Positions 44,714 to 53,319 of a stretch of 64,000 nt of DNA are shown here, piece by piece. The DNA comes from Roseiarcus sp963806935 (GTDB lineage: Bacteria; Pseudomonadota; Alphaproteobacteria; Rhizobiales; Beijerinckiaceae). Position numbers and translations under genes: made by a program. Below the pieces are notes generated by a model. It did no database searches, had not been told where the DNA came from, and saw nothing but the letters and a program-made list of their open reading frames with translations. The number at the start of each line of letters is the position of its first letter. Position 1 is the stretch's first letter. Location of the stretch: positions 1 to 64,000 of the forward strand of contig CAWEAT010000011.1 of the NCBI GenBank assembly GCA_963806935.1, given 5' to 3'.

Positions 44714-45540
44714 GGCATCCCGCTCACGAGCATCTTCGACGGCCTATCGCCCATCGCGACGTGAAGCGCCTCCGAGGTCTGGACGCAGGTGTCGGCGTAT
44801 TCCTTGCAGAGCCGGAAGCCTTCCTCGCGCTTCGCGGTCGGCGCTTCGACCACGATCTCCGCGACCGCGCGTCCGGGCCGCGCCGCCATCACCACGATCC
44901 GGTCCGAAAGATAGACGCTCTCGAACACCGAGTGGGTCACGAACACCACCGTCGCCCCGAGCTGGGACCTGAGCGCCGCCAGATCGTCGTTGAGCTTGAG
45001 ACGGGTGATCTCGTCGAGGGCCGCGAACGGCTCGTCCATCAAAAGGACGGTCGGCCGGGTCACGAGGGCGCGGGCGATCGACACCCGCATTTTCATCCCG
45101 CCGGAGAGTTGCCGCGGGTAGGCCTTGGCGAATCCGCTGAGCCCGACCTGCTCAAGCGCCTCTTCGACTCGCGGCCGGGCCTTTTCCTTCGACACGCCGC
45201 CGAGACGCAGCGGCAGCCAGACATTGGTGAAGACGTCGGACCAGGGGGTCAGCGTCGGCTCCTGAAACACGAAGCCGAGCTCCGGACATTTCGACATCCA
45301 GGTGATGTCGCCCCGGGTTGGCGAGGTGAGCCCGGACAGAAGCCTGAGAACGGTCGATTTTCCGCAGCCGGAGGGTCCGAGCAGGGACAGGAACTCGCCG
45401 GCCTGGATGTCGAGGTCGAGGCCCTTGAGAGCCGTCACCTCGTTGGCGAAGACCTTGTCGACGCCGCGAAGCTTCACCAGCGGCGGGGACGTCACCCGGA
45501 CCGCCGTCTCGTTCGTCCTCAGCGTCGCAATCTTGTTCAT
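44710..45540 (-). CDS. ABC transporter ATP-binding protein (SsuB/TauB/ThiZ-like)
   Basis: The 276-residue protein has Walker A LLGPSGCGKSTVLRLLSGLT, Q-loop GFVFQEPTLTPWSDVFTNVW, signature QLSGGMKMRVSIARALVTRP, Walker B VLLMDEPFAALDEI and the H-loop FVTHSVFESVYLSDRIVVM. The long C-terminal tail with AKREEGFRLCKEYADTCV is typical of nitrate/sulfonate/taurine/hydroxymethylpyrimidine importers. ATG 45540 is chosen; an in-frame ATG at 45573 adds 11 residues. Its stop overlaps the permease start. The genes for the methyltransferase and cytochrome c lie between this pair and the binding protein, on the other strand. Confidence 0.93.
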   Translation of the reverse strand: MNKIATLRTNETAVRVTSPPLVKLRGVDKVFANEVTALKGLDLDIQAGEFLSLLGPSGCGKSTVLRLLSGLTSPTRGDITWMSKCPELGFVFQEPTLTPWSDVFTNVWLPLRLGGVSKEKARPRVEEALEQVGLSGFAKAYPRQLSGGMKMRVSIARALVTRPTVLLMDEPFAALDEITRLKLNDDLAALRSQLGATVVFVTHSVFESVYLSDRIVVMAARPGRAVAEIVVEAPTAKREEGFRLCKEYADTCVQTSEALHVAMGDRPSKMLVSGMP

Positions 45541-45973
45541 CGCGCGAACCCGCCGTCTCTCGGCCGCAGCCATTCAGGCCGCCGACCCCGTCTCCCAACC
45601 ACGCAAGTTGCGTGCCGCTGGCGCTTCGAGCTCATCGCAGGATTCCGCGCTTTGGCATTCGCCGTCCGCATCCCACCCCTCCCAAGGTCGCGCCCGTCGC
45701 CCGCCATTCAAAGCGCTTCTTGCGATGGACATTATAGACCTCGTTATTCCGGGTCAAACGACAGGTAATGCGAGAACATGCCGAGTACAAGAGCCCGTTA
45801 TTCGCTGCATTGCAGCAAGGAATTGGGTGACGAACCGGCATTCTTGACGCGAGGCTGTGCGGCATGCCATTCGCGACCGTCGCGCCGGTCCGCCGCAGAA
45901 ACAAACACGCCAGGCCGGCTTTTGATCCAACGCCGGCGGCGGCAATCGCGTTTCCTCGCTTGAGGTCTGATCG
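45541..45973. other. Divergent intergenic region, nothing recognised
   Basis: The 433 bases separate the ABC ATPase gene (minus) from a methyltransferase gene (plus). No frame here resembles a known protein. GAGG at 45961 is the ribosome-binding site of the next gene. The A+T-rich stretch near 45728-45760 may hold a promoter. Confidence 0.4.
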
Positions 45974-46723
45974 ATGGCCACGGATTACGTCGCCCGGAAC
46001 CTCGAAGCGCCGGTTCTCGACCACCTGTTCCCGAACATGGTCGAAGCGGACAAGAGCGCGTCGACCTGGCCCTATTTTCGCAAGCAAATCGACCATCCGT
46101 TCCGGGTCGACAGGCGCAATCCGACAGTCGGCTTCATCAACCGCGACGAAGCCTCGATCCTCTACGCCAACGCGCGCGCCTTCAAGGGGCGAAGCGGGAT
46201 CGAGATCGGCGCGTGGCGAGGCTGGTCGACGGCCTATCTGGTCGCGGCCGGGATCGCGCCGCTCCATGTGGTCGAGCCGTTGCTGGGGGACGCGGATTGG
46301 CGGGGCGAGTTCGAGGCGGTCATCCGCGGCGCCGGCGGGGCGTCATCGACGATCCTCGTGCCGGAGAAGAGCCCCGCGGCGGTCGTCAGCCTCGGCGAGG
46401 CGGGCGCGAAATGGTCGTTCGCATTCATTGACGGCGACCACGACGGCGAGGCGCCGAGGAACGACGCGCTCGCCTGCGCGTCGTATCTCGAAACGACCGC
46501 AATGGTCATGTTTCATGACCTCGTGTCGCCGCATGTCGCGGCGGGTTTGCGCGCGCTCGAATCGAGAGGCTTCAACATCATGGCCTATCAGACGGCGCAG
46601 ATGATGGGCGTGGCGTGGCGCGGCGCGATCGCGCCGGTGGCGCACAAGCCCGATCCGGCGCAGCATTGGCAGGTTCCCGATCACCTGACCGGGATAAGGA
46701 TATCGGGCGACGCCGCAGCCTGA
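45974..46723 (+). CDS. Class I SAM-dependent methyltransferase (Methyltransf_24 type), second copy
   Basis: The 249-residue protein starts MATDYVARNLEAPVLDHLFP and has motif I SGIEIGAWRGWSTAYLVAAG (residues about 74-93) and the acid-rich AFIDGDHDGEAPRNDALACA segment with the DGDH version of the DGGH motif seen in 18587-19312, then AMVMFHDLVSPHVAAGLRAL. It is the same fold type as that protein but not closely alike outside the motifs. Its start has GAGG upstream. A cytochrome c gene follows 32 bases downstream on the same strand. Substrate is unknown. Confidence 0.8.
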   Translation: MATDYVARNLEAPVLDHLFPNMVEADKSASTWPYFRKQIDHPFRVDRRNPTVGFINRDEASILYANARAFKGRSGIEIGAWRGWSTAYLVAAGIAPLHVVEPLLGDADWRGEFEAVIRGAGGASSTILVPEKSPAAVVSLGEAGAKWSFAFIDGDHDGEAPRNDALACASYLETTAMVMFHDLVSPHVAAGLRALESRGFNIMAYQTAQMMGVAWRGAIAPVAHKPDPAQHWQVPDHLTGIRISGDAAA

Positions 46724-46755
46724 CCGGGTCGCCTGAAAGCGCGAAGGAGAGGACC

Positions 46756-47292
46756 ATGGCTCAATGGATGTTGTCGGCGACCCTCGGCGCGGCCCTGACC
46801 GCGTTCGCGACCCTGCCCTCGCCCGCCTCGGCGGACGACGCGCAGATCGCGCGGGGCCGCTATCTCGTGACGCTCGCCGGCTGCTCGGACTGCCACACGC
46901 CGGGCGCGCTGCTCGGGTCGCCCGACATGAAACGCTACCTCGGCGGATCGGATGTCGGGTTCGAGATTCCGGGCGCCGGCATATTCGTCGGCCAGAACCT
47001 GACGCCCGACAAGGAAACCGGAATTGGGTCGTGGAGCAGCGACCAGATCGTGACCGCGATCCGCACCGGCAAGACGCCGGACGGGCGGGATTTAAGCCCG
47101 GTCATGCCGTGGCCCGCTCTCTCGCATCTCACCGACGAGGACGCGCAGGCGATCGCGGCCTTCCTCAAGAGCGTACCGGCGGTCGACCACAAGAACGCCG
47201 GCCCGATCGGCCCCAAGGAAAAGGCGACGGTCTTCGTCTCCGTCACCCTGCCGGCCGACGCCTACAACGCGATGCAGGCGTCGAAGAAATAG
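46756..47292 (+). CDS. Periplasmic c-type cytochrome
   Basis: The 178-residue product starts with a signal peptide (MAQWMLSATLGAALTAFATL, cleaved near ASA) and carries a heme-binding CSDCH motif at the start of the mature domain (ARGRYLVTLAGCSDCHTPGA). GIGSWSSDQIVTAIRTGKTP and RDLSPVMPWPALSHLTDEDA supply the methionine region (MPWPA) of a class I cytochrome. GGAGAGG lies before ATG 46756. The sequence resembles gluconate or alcohol dehydrogenase cytochrome subunits. The partner is not visible; the gene converges with the ABC binding-protein gene. Confidence 0.9.
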   Translation: MAQWMLSATLGAALTAFATLPSPASADDAQIARGRYLVTLAGCSDCHTPGALLGSPDMKRYLGGSDVGFEIPGAGIFVGQNLTPDKETGIGSWSSDQIVTAIRTGKTPDGRDLSPVMPWPALSHLTDEDAQAIAAFLKSVPAVDHKNAGPIGPKEKATVFVSVTLPADAYNAMQASKK

Positions 47293-47302
47293 CGGGGAAG
47301 CG

Positions 47303-48301
47303 TCACTTCGGCCTGAGGTCGAGCCCGACGCCCTTGTTGACGAACTGGGTGGTGTAAGCCTTCTTGTAGTCGAGCCCGGCCTTCACCACCCCTGCCTTGA
47401 CCATGGTGTTGTAGAACTCGCTCCAGCGGTCGTCGGTCATCGCGCCAATGCCGAGCTTGAGCGTGTCGCCGGAATCGACGATGCCGTATTCCTTCATCTT
47501 CGTGATCGAAAAGACGATCTGCTCGTCCGTCATCTCCGGATTCTCTTTCTTGATCGCCTCGTTGGCCTTCGAGTTGTCGCCGTAGAGATAGTGGTACCAG
47601 CCGATGGTGGAGGCGTCGACGAAGCGCTGGACGATGTCGGGGTGCGCCTCAACATATTCGCGGCGGGTTTCGACCAGGGTCGCGTAGGTTGTGTAGCCAT
47701 AGTCGGCGAGGAGGAAGACGTTGGGCTTGAAGCCGCCCTGCTTTTCGACCTCGAGCGGCTCCGAGGTCAGGTATCCCTGCTGGATCGAAGTCTTGGTGAC
47801 GATGAACGGCGCCGAATTGAAATTATACGGCTTGATATTCTCGTCCTTGAAGCCGTAGGCGAGCCGCATCCACGCCCAGAACGTATTGACCGCGCCGGCG
47901 CTGACGAAGGCCGGATTGGCTTTGGGCAGGTCTTCCCACTTGTCGAGGCCGACGCCGGGATGGGACATGAAGATTTGCGGATTCTTCTGGAAATGGGCCG
48001 CGACCGCGATGGTGGGAATGTTGTTCTGCACCGCCAGGAAATCGCCGATCATATCGCCGCCCATGTAGAACTCGATCTTGCCGGCGATGAGCAGCATGCC
48101 GCCGTTCGACGTCGGGCCGCCCTGCAGAATGGTGACGTCGAGCCCGTATTTCGCGTAAGTCCCGTCGACCAGAGCCTGGTAATAGCCGCCGGCCTCAGGA
48201 TCGGCGACCCAATTGGTGCCGAAGGTCACCTTGTCGAGGGCGAAGGCCGGTCCGGCGAATCCGATCGCCCCCGCCAAAGCCGCCATGATCGCAACGCGCA
48301 T
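47303..48301 (-). CDS. ABC transporter substrate-binding protein (NMT1/THI5-like)
   Basis: The 332-residue product has a signal peptide (MRVAIMAALAGAIGFAGPAF, cleaved after ALA) and the NMT1-type ligand domain: VTFGTNWVADPEAGGYYQAL, YGLDVTILQGGPTSNGGMLL, AGKIEFYMGGDMIGDFLAVQ and YGYTTYATLVETRREYVEAH. The GGP and PEAGGYYQAL loops are typical of proteins that bind pyrimidine-like or riboflavin-like compounds. ATG 48301 has GGAGGAAA upstream. The permease and ATPase are at 43927-45540 on the same strand; the 8-oxoguanine deaminase gene is divergent, 272 bases away. Uptake of a purine or pyrimidine is my inference. Confidence 0.9.
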   Translation of the reverse strand: MRVAIMAALAGAIGFAGPAFALDKVTFGTNWVADPEAGGYYQALVDGTYAKYGLDVTILQGGPTSNGGMLLIAGKIEFYMGGDMIGDFLAVQNNIPTIAVAAHFQKNPQIFMSHPGVGLDKWEDLPKANPAFVSAGAVNTFWAWMRLAYGFKDENIKPYNFNSAPFIVTKTSIQQGYLTSEPLEVEKQGGFKPNVFLLADYGYTTYATLVETRREYVEAHPDIVQRFVDASTIGWYHYLYGDNSKANEAIKKENPEMTDEQIVFSITKMKEYGIVDSGDTLKLGIGAMTDDRWSEFYNTMVKAGVVKAGLDYKKAYTTQFVNKGVGLDLRPK

Positions 48302-48573
48302 TCGAATTTCCTCCAGCTGCTCTGTTCTTGAGGCGACTGAACCCGCGCGCCGCCCCGCCGCGGACCGCGCCCGAATTCCCGCCGACGCGCCCGCGAACAG
48401 GTCGCTTGCGCCCCCACGGCGAGGCACCATAAGGGCCGAAATTTCGTACGTCGAATCCATTTTTGTGAATTGTCCCGGACGCAGTGCGCAAGCGTTGCGG
48501 CTTTACGTTTGGGCTCGCGTCGCCTATGCGCCGCTCTCGTCCGCCTCTGGCTGAAACGGAGCCTTGTCGCCGC

Positions 48574-49903
48574 ATGCGCCTATGGATCAAGGACCCGCTC
48601 GCCATCCTCGCAGAGGGCGCCGAGCGCGGAATCGTCGTCGACGGCGCGGAAATCGTCGAATGCGTCGCCCGCGGCGGAGCGCCGGCGATTCGGCCCGACG
48701 CGACCTTCGACGCCTCGCGCCATGTCGTGCTGCCGGGGCTCGTCAACGCCCATCATCATTTCTACCAGACGCTGACCCGCGCCCATCCCGCCGGCCTCGG
48801 CAAGGACCTCATCCCGTGGCTCGTGGCGATGGAGCGGGTCTGGGACCGCATGACGCCGGAGGCGCTCAGGGTCGCGGTCAGGATGGCGCTTGTCGAGCTG
48901 ATGCTGTCGGGCTGCACGACCGCCGCCGACCACCACAATCTCTTTCCGCCCGGGCTCGAGGACGCCATCGACATCGAGGTTGAGGAGGCGATGAAGCTCG
49001 GGCTGCGGATGACGGTGAGCCGCGGCTCAATGGGCATTTCCGAGAAGGACGGCGGCCTCCAGCCGGACTCGATCGTCCAGGATTCGGAGACGATCCTCGA
49101 CGACAGCGAGCGTGTGCTGCGGCTCTATCACGATCGCAATGCGGGAGCGATGATCCGCGTCGCGCTCGCGCCCTGTTCGCCGCTCGCGGTGCCGAGGCGG
49201 GTGATGGAAGGTTCGGCGGAACTCGCCGAGCGCTACGACGCGCGGCTCCATTGCCATCTCTGCCAGTCGCCCGACGAGGACGTCTACGCGATGCAGGCGT
49301 TCGGCAAGCGCTCGGTCGACATCCTCGAGGAGGCCGGGTGGCTGAATTCGCGCACATGGGTCGCGCACGGGATCTATTTCAACGCCGCCGAGATCGAGCG
49401 CCTCGGCCGCGCCGGCGTCGGCGTCGCCCACTGCGCCGCCTCGGACATGCTGTTTGCGAACGGGATCTGCCCGACCAAGGATCTCGAGGCCGCCGGCGCC
49501 CCGATCGGCGTTGGAGTCGACGGCTCGGCGTCGAACAATTCATCGAACCTGATGGAAGCCGTGCGCCATTCGATGATGCTCGGGCGGCTGCGCTACGGCG
49601 CCGCCGTCACCCACCTCGATGCGCTGCGCTGGGCGACGGAAGGGTCGGCGCGCTGTCTTAGCCGCGACGACATCGGCGCGATCAAGGTCGGCATGCAGGC
49701 TGACCTTGCGCTGTTCAAGCTGGACGAGCCGCGATTTCAGCGGCGCGCACGACCCGATCGCCGCGCTCGTGCTCTGCGGCGCCCATCGCGCCGACCGGGT
49801 GATGGTCGCCGGCCGCTGGCGGGTGATCGAGGGAGAGCCCGAGGGCGTCGACCTTGCGGCGCTGATCGCCAGGCACAAAGCGGCGGCGCGGGCGTTCGCG
49901 TGA
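48574..49903 (+). pseudogene. 8-oxoguanine deaminase-like amidohydrolase, one frameshift near the end
   Basis: The protein begins MRLWIKDPLAILAEGAERGI, then has the metal motif GLVNAHHHFYQTLTRAHPAG, MLSGCTTAADHHNLFPPG, ARLHCHLCQSPDEDVYAMQA, RTWVAHGIYFNAAEIERLGR and GVGVDGSASNNSSNLMEAVR. These give the HxH, two later histidines and the aspartate that bind Zn or Fe, in the order of TrzN/SsnA/8-oxoguanine deaminase enzymes. Near 49735-49738 a T run breaks the frame; the alternative continues SGAHDPIAALVLCGAHRADR and VMVAGRWRVIEGEPEGVDLA to TGA 49903. Removing one T gives a normal protein of about 442 residues. ATG 48574 was chosen for its fit to the family start. Confidence 0.88.
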
Positions 49904-49997
49904 GCGCTCTGCGCATTGGGACGCCGCTTCGCCGGCTCTCGCCGCTCACGCGCAAGAGCAGCGCGGGCGGCCTCCTGATCGGTTGGCCGGCGAGGCG

Positions 49998-50492
49998 TTA
50001 CTCGGCCGCAGCTTTCGCCGCCACCGATTGCAGGTAGCCGACGAATCCGACCACGTCCTTGGCGACCATCCGGCCAATCGCACTCGTGGCGTAGGCGGCC
50101 GCCTTCACCGTTCCATCGGGGCCCAGCACGAAACCCGCCGGCTGCAGGAAATGCGGGCTCGCGTTGACGAACGCACCGGTGGCGGCCGCGACCGCGTCGG
50201 CGTCGGCGCTATGGCCGACCGCGAACTGCAGGTGGTGCTTCGCCTTGGTCGCGGCGCTCGTCGCCTCGTCATCCACCGATAAGGCCACGACCTTGACGCC
50301 GAGGCGGTCGAGCGCCTCCTTCTCGGCGGCGAAGCCGGCGAGCTGGGCGTTGCAGAACGGGCACCACGCGCCGCGGTACGTCAGCACCACGGCCCACGAT
50401 CCGGCGAGCGCGGCCGGCAATGCGATCGTTCCGCCGCCGACGACGGCGACCGAGAGTTCCGGGAAAGCGTCGCCGTTGTTCAGAAGAGGCAT
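49998..50492 (-). CDS. Redoxin (AhpC/TSA-type peroxiredoxin)
   Basis: The 164-residue protein has a thioredoxin fold with the active-site segment LTYRGAWCPFCNAQLAGFAA (CxxC at residues about 45-48) and the later VVALSVDDEATSAATKAKHH and GFVLGPDGTVKAAAYA. It is shorter than typical two-Cys peroxiredoxins and closer to the thiol-disulfide redoxin group. It probably reduces peroxides or disulfides. ATG 50492 follows GGAGATTCT. A TetR regulator is divergent, and two matching operators lie between them. Confidence 0.9.
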   Translation of the reverse strand: MPLLNNGDAFPELSVAVVGGGTIALPAALAGSWAVVLTYRGAWCPFCNAQLAGFAAEKEALDRLGVKVVALSVDDEATSAATKAKHHLQFAVGHSADADAVAAATGAFVNASPHFLQPAGFVLGPDGTVKAAAYATSAIGRMVAKDVVGFVGYLQSVAAKAAAE

Positions 50493-50518
50493 CGAGAATC
50501 TCCGTTTCGCATGTTGAT

Positions 50519-50534
50519 TGGACCGCCCAGTCCA
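50519..50534. promoter_or_regulatory. TetR-type operator 1 (TGGAC-N6-GTCCA)
   Basis: TGGAC and GTCCA are perfect 5-base arms around CGCCCA. The site is 26 bases upstream of the redoxin start at 50492, a suitable place for repression. A second copy with the same spacing is at 50561-50576, centre to centre 42 bases, close to four helical turns. Confidence 0.65.
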
Positions 50535-50558
50535 CAATCGCGAGGCTCGCCAGTCTAA

Positions 50559-50578
50559 ACTGGACTGTCAAGTCCAGT
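50559..50578. promoter_or_regulatory. TetR-type operator 2 (8-base perfect inverted repeat)
   Basis: ACTGGACT and AGTCCAGT flank GTCA, a perfect 8-base inverted repeat with a 4-base spacer. Its core is again TGGAC-N6-GTCCA. It lies 37 bases before the TetR start at 50615, so the regulator likely controls itself and the divergent redoxin gene. Confidence 0.75.
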
Positions 50579-50614
50579 CTCGGGTAGGCTGTCCGAGGCG
50601 GAAGGAGCACGTGT

Positions 50615-51247
50615 TTGCGCCGATCAAGGAGAACTCGAGCGGGCGGGCCTCGGCCGGCGACGGCGCGCGGCGCCGTGACCCGCGCGCGGATCGTCGAGGC
50701 GGCGGCGGACCTCGTCTACCGGCAGGGGACGGTCGCGACCAGTCTCGAGGACATCATGGAAGCGAGCGCGACCTCGAAGTCGCAGCTCTATCACTACTTC
50801 GCCGACAAGGATGCGCTGATGCGCGCGGTGATCGAGTTCCAGACCGGGCGAGTGACCGGCGGCGAGGCCGTCCGACCGGAGGCGCTCGATTCGCTCGACG
50901 GGATCAGGCGATGGCGCGACGCGGTGGTGACGATGAACAGAGCCTCTCGCGGCGTCGGCGGTTGTCCGCTCGGATCGCTGGTCAGCCAGCTGGCCGACCG
51001 GTCGGAGAGCGCGCGGGCGTCGCTGGCGAACGGCTTCGAGCTATGGGAATCGCATTTCAGGCAGGGCCTGAGCGCGATGCGCGACCGCGGCGAGCTTAAG
51101 CCCGAGGCCGATCCAGCCGAACTCGCGACCGCGATCATCGCCGCGCTGCAGGGCGGCCTGCTGCTGGCGCAAACCACGCGTTCGAGCCGGCCGCTCGAGC
51201 TCGCGCTCGACATGGCGATCGGCCACATCGCGCGACTGTCGGCCTGA
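50615..51247 (+). CDS. TetR-family transcriptional regulator
   Basis: The 210-residue protein has an N-terminal helix-turn-helix (ARIVEAAADLVYRQGTVATS, SLEDIMEASATSKSQLYHYF, ADKDALMRAVIEFQ; residues about 24-75) typical of TetR proteins, then a ligand domain with DGIRRWRDAVVTMNRASRGV, GGCPLGSLVSQLADRSESAR and ATAIIAALQGGLLLAQTTRS. The C-terminal TetR_C domain with GGCPLGSL resembles regulators of oxidative-stress or efflux genes. The start is read as TTG 50615 with GGAAGGAG 6 bases before. It is divergent from a redoxin gene, with two operator copies between them, so it probably represses both. Confidence 0.9.
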   Translation: MRRSRRTRAGGPRPATARGAVTRARIVEAAADLVYRQGTVATSLEDIMEASATSKSQLYHYFADKDALMRAVIEFQTGRVTGGEAVRPEALDSLDGIRRWRDAVVTMNRASRGVGGCPLGSLVSQLADRSESARASLANGFELWESHFRQGLSAMRDRGELKPEADPAELATAIIAALQGGLLLAQTTRSSRPLELALDMAIGHIARLSA

Positions 51248-51606
51248 CTTGCGCCGGCTTGCAAGCGGCGGCCAGATAAGCGGAACAACCGCTGTGGCCG
51301 CGCAGTCATCGCCTGACTGAGAAAACCCCGTCACTCAGTACTTCATCGAGAGATAAACGCAGACGGCGACAACAATCAGAACGCCGAGAAGAAGCCGCAG
51401 GCTGCATATCGAGCGACACGCTTAACTTGGTCAATTGTGGTTTATGCCCATATCCGCCGGCGAGAATCGCCGCGGTAGACGACGCGCCCGCTTTCTTTTC
51501 TCGGCAGGCATGAATCGCGGGTGACGTCGTCCCGTCGACAAGCGCCTCCTCACGCGCTACCGATGCCCTTTCCCACTGTGGAATCGCACAGGGGCGGGGA
51601 GGAAAC
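51248..51606. other. Intergenic region upstream of the symporter gene, nothing recognised
   Basis: The 359 bases between the TetR gene and the Na/Pi symporter gene contain no supported reading frame. GGGGAGG at 51595 is the symporter ribosome-binding site. A T-run at 51495-51498 and A+T-rich sequence near 51405-51450 may mark its promoter. Confidence 0.4.
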
Positions 51607-53319
51607 TTGGAAACGATCGTTTCTATCGTCGGCGGCGTCGGCCTGTTCCTGCTCGGCATGGCGGTGATGACCGACGGGCTCAAGGCGCTCGCCGGCACAG
51701 CTTTGAAGCAGGTGATGGAAAAGGCGGCGGCGACGCCGCTGCTCGGCACCTTCTGGGGCGCGATCATCACGCTCCTGGTGCAGTCGTCGAGCGCCACCAC
51801 CATGACCACGATCGGGCTGGTCAGCGCCGGGCTCCTGACCTTCCCGCAGGGCCTGAGCCTCGTGTTCGGCGCCAACATCGGCACGACCGGGACCGGCTGG
51901 CTGGTGGCGGCGTTCGGAGTCAGAATCTCGCTCACCGCCGCCGCGCTGCCGATCGTCTTCGTCGGCGCGCTGCTCAAGGTGGTCGGACGCGGACGTTTGG
52001 CGGCGGCGGGCAGCGCCATCGCCGGCTTCGCGCTGATCCTGGTCGGGTTGTCGACGCTGCAGGAGGGCATGGGCGGGCTCGCCGAGCAACTGCACCCCTC
52101 GGACCTCCCCACGATCATGAACGAAGCCGGCGTCGTCACCCTGGCGGGTCTCGCCCGTGTGCTGCTGCTGACTGCGGTCGGCGCCCTGATGACGACCGTC
52201 ATGCAGTCCTCGACCGCGGCGATCGCCGTCACGCTGTCAGCGCTCTATGCCGGCGCGGTCGGCCTCGATCAGGCGCTCGCGCTGGTCATTGGACAGAACA
52301 TCGGCACCGCGACCAGTTCCGCGGTCGCGGCGATCGGCGCCTCCAGCACTGCCAAGCGGCTGGCCGTCGCGTATATCGCGTTCAAGCTGGTCGCCGCCGT
52401 GATCGCGATCGTCCTTTTTCCTTTTGTCACGCCGCTCATCGTCCGCGCTTCGCAAGAGATCGATGCGACGGCTCTGCTCGCCGCCTATCACACCGCCTAC
52501 AACGTTGTCGGCGTCGCCGTGCTGCTGCCGCTGATGGGCCCGTTCACCCGCCTGATCGAGCGGCTCGTGCCGGAGCGTGGCTCGGCTTTCACGAAATACC
52601 TCGATCCCGCTGCGCTTCGGGCGCCGACCGTCGCGGTCGAGGCGGTGCGCCGTACGGTGGAGCGCGCGCTTGAAACGCTGTGCCTCGCGGCGGCGACGGC
52701 GCTCGAGGGCGCGGTCGAAGGCGGGACGGTCCGGCCGGCGATCGACGACGCCACGCTTGCGCAGGCGTCGGAGGCGTCGCGGCAGGCCGGTGACTTTCTG
52801 TCGAAAGCCGACCCGCCGCCGTCGGACGAAGGCCACGCCTGGTACACCAGCACCGTGCATGCGCTCGATCATGCGGCCCGGCTCGCCGAGGCTGTCGGCG
52901 CCATGGCGAAGACCGGCCTTGCGACCGACGGCGCCGAAGAGATCAGCGCTGCGGCGATCTGCGCGCGATCGATGCGCGAGGCGGCGGGGGCCGCGGTCGG
53001 TCTCGCGCGATCCTCAGGGCCCGGCCGCGCGGATGACGATGTGGCGGGACCTCGCGCAGGCGCGCCGGGGAAGGACACGGTCGAGGCCGGCCGCAATGCG
53101 GCCGACAGTCTCGAGCGCGACGCGATGGCGCTTGCCGATCTCAGGGTGGCGCATCGCCGCGCAACGCTCGACATGGTGGCGTCCGGCAAGCTCACCGCGA
53201 CCGGGGCGATCGCGCGTGTCGATGCGGTCGCGCTTCTGAACCGGCTCGCGCATCACGCCTGGCGCGCGGTCGCCCATCTCGAAGTCGCCGCCGCCGCGCC
53301 CATGGAGCTTGAGCAATGA
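51607..53319 (+). CDS. Na+/phosphate cotransporter family protein with PhoU-like C-terminus
   Basis: The 570-residue protein has eight or more spans with two inverted NptA repeats: QSSSATTMTTIGLVSAGLLT and MQSSTAAIAVTLSALYAGAV, the paired QSSS/QSST motifs that bind sodium and phosphate, and LVFGANIGTTGTGWLV with LVIGQNIGTATSSAVAAI. The C-terminal 220 residues are helical (AVRRTVERALETLCLAAATA, ALDHAARLAEAVGAMAKT) like PhoU. The start is TTG 51607 with GGGGAGGAAAC directly upstream. It can work as phosphate exporter or importer. The stop overlaps the P-type ATPase start (ATGA). Confidence 0.92.
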   Translation: METIVSIVGGVGLFLLGMAVMTDGLKALAGTALKQVMEKAAATPLLGTFWGAIITLLVQSSSATTMTTIGLVSAGLLTFPQGLSLVFGANIGTTGTGWLVAAFGVRISLTAAALPIVFVGALLKVVGRGRLAAAGSAIAGFALILVGLSTLQEGMGGLAEQLHPSDLPTIMNEAGVVTLAGLARVLLLTAVGALMTTVMQSSTAAIAVTLSALYAGAVGLDQALALVIGQNIGTATSSAVAAIGASSTAKRLAVAYIAFKLVAAVIAIVLFPFVTPLIVRASQEIDATALLAAYHTAYNVVGVAVLLPLMGPFTRLIERLVPERGSAFTKYLDPAALRAPTVAVEAVRRTVERALETLCLAAATALEGAVEGGTVRPAIDDATLAQASEASRQAGDFLSKADPPPSDEGHAWYTSTVHALDHAARLAEAVGAMAKTGLATDGAEEISAAAICARSMREAAGAAVGLARSSGPGRADDDVAGPRAGAPGKDTVEAGRNAADSLERDAMALADLRVAHRRATLDMVASGKLTATGAIARVDAVALLNRLAHHAWRAVAHLEVAAAAPMELEQ

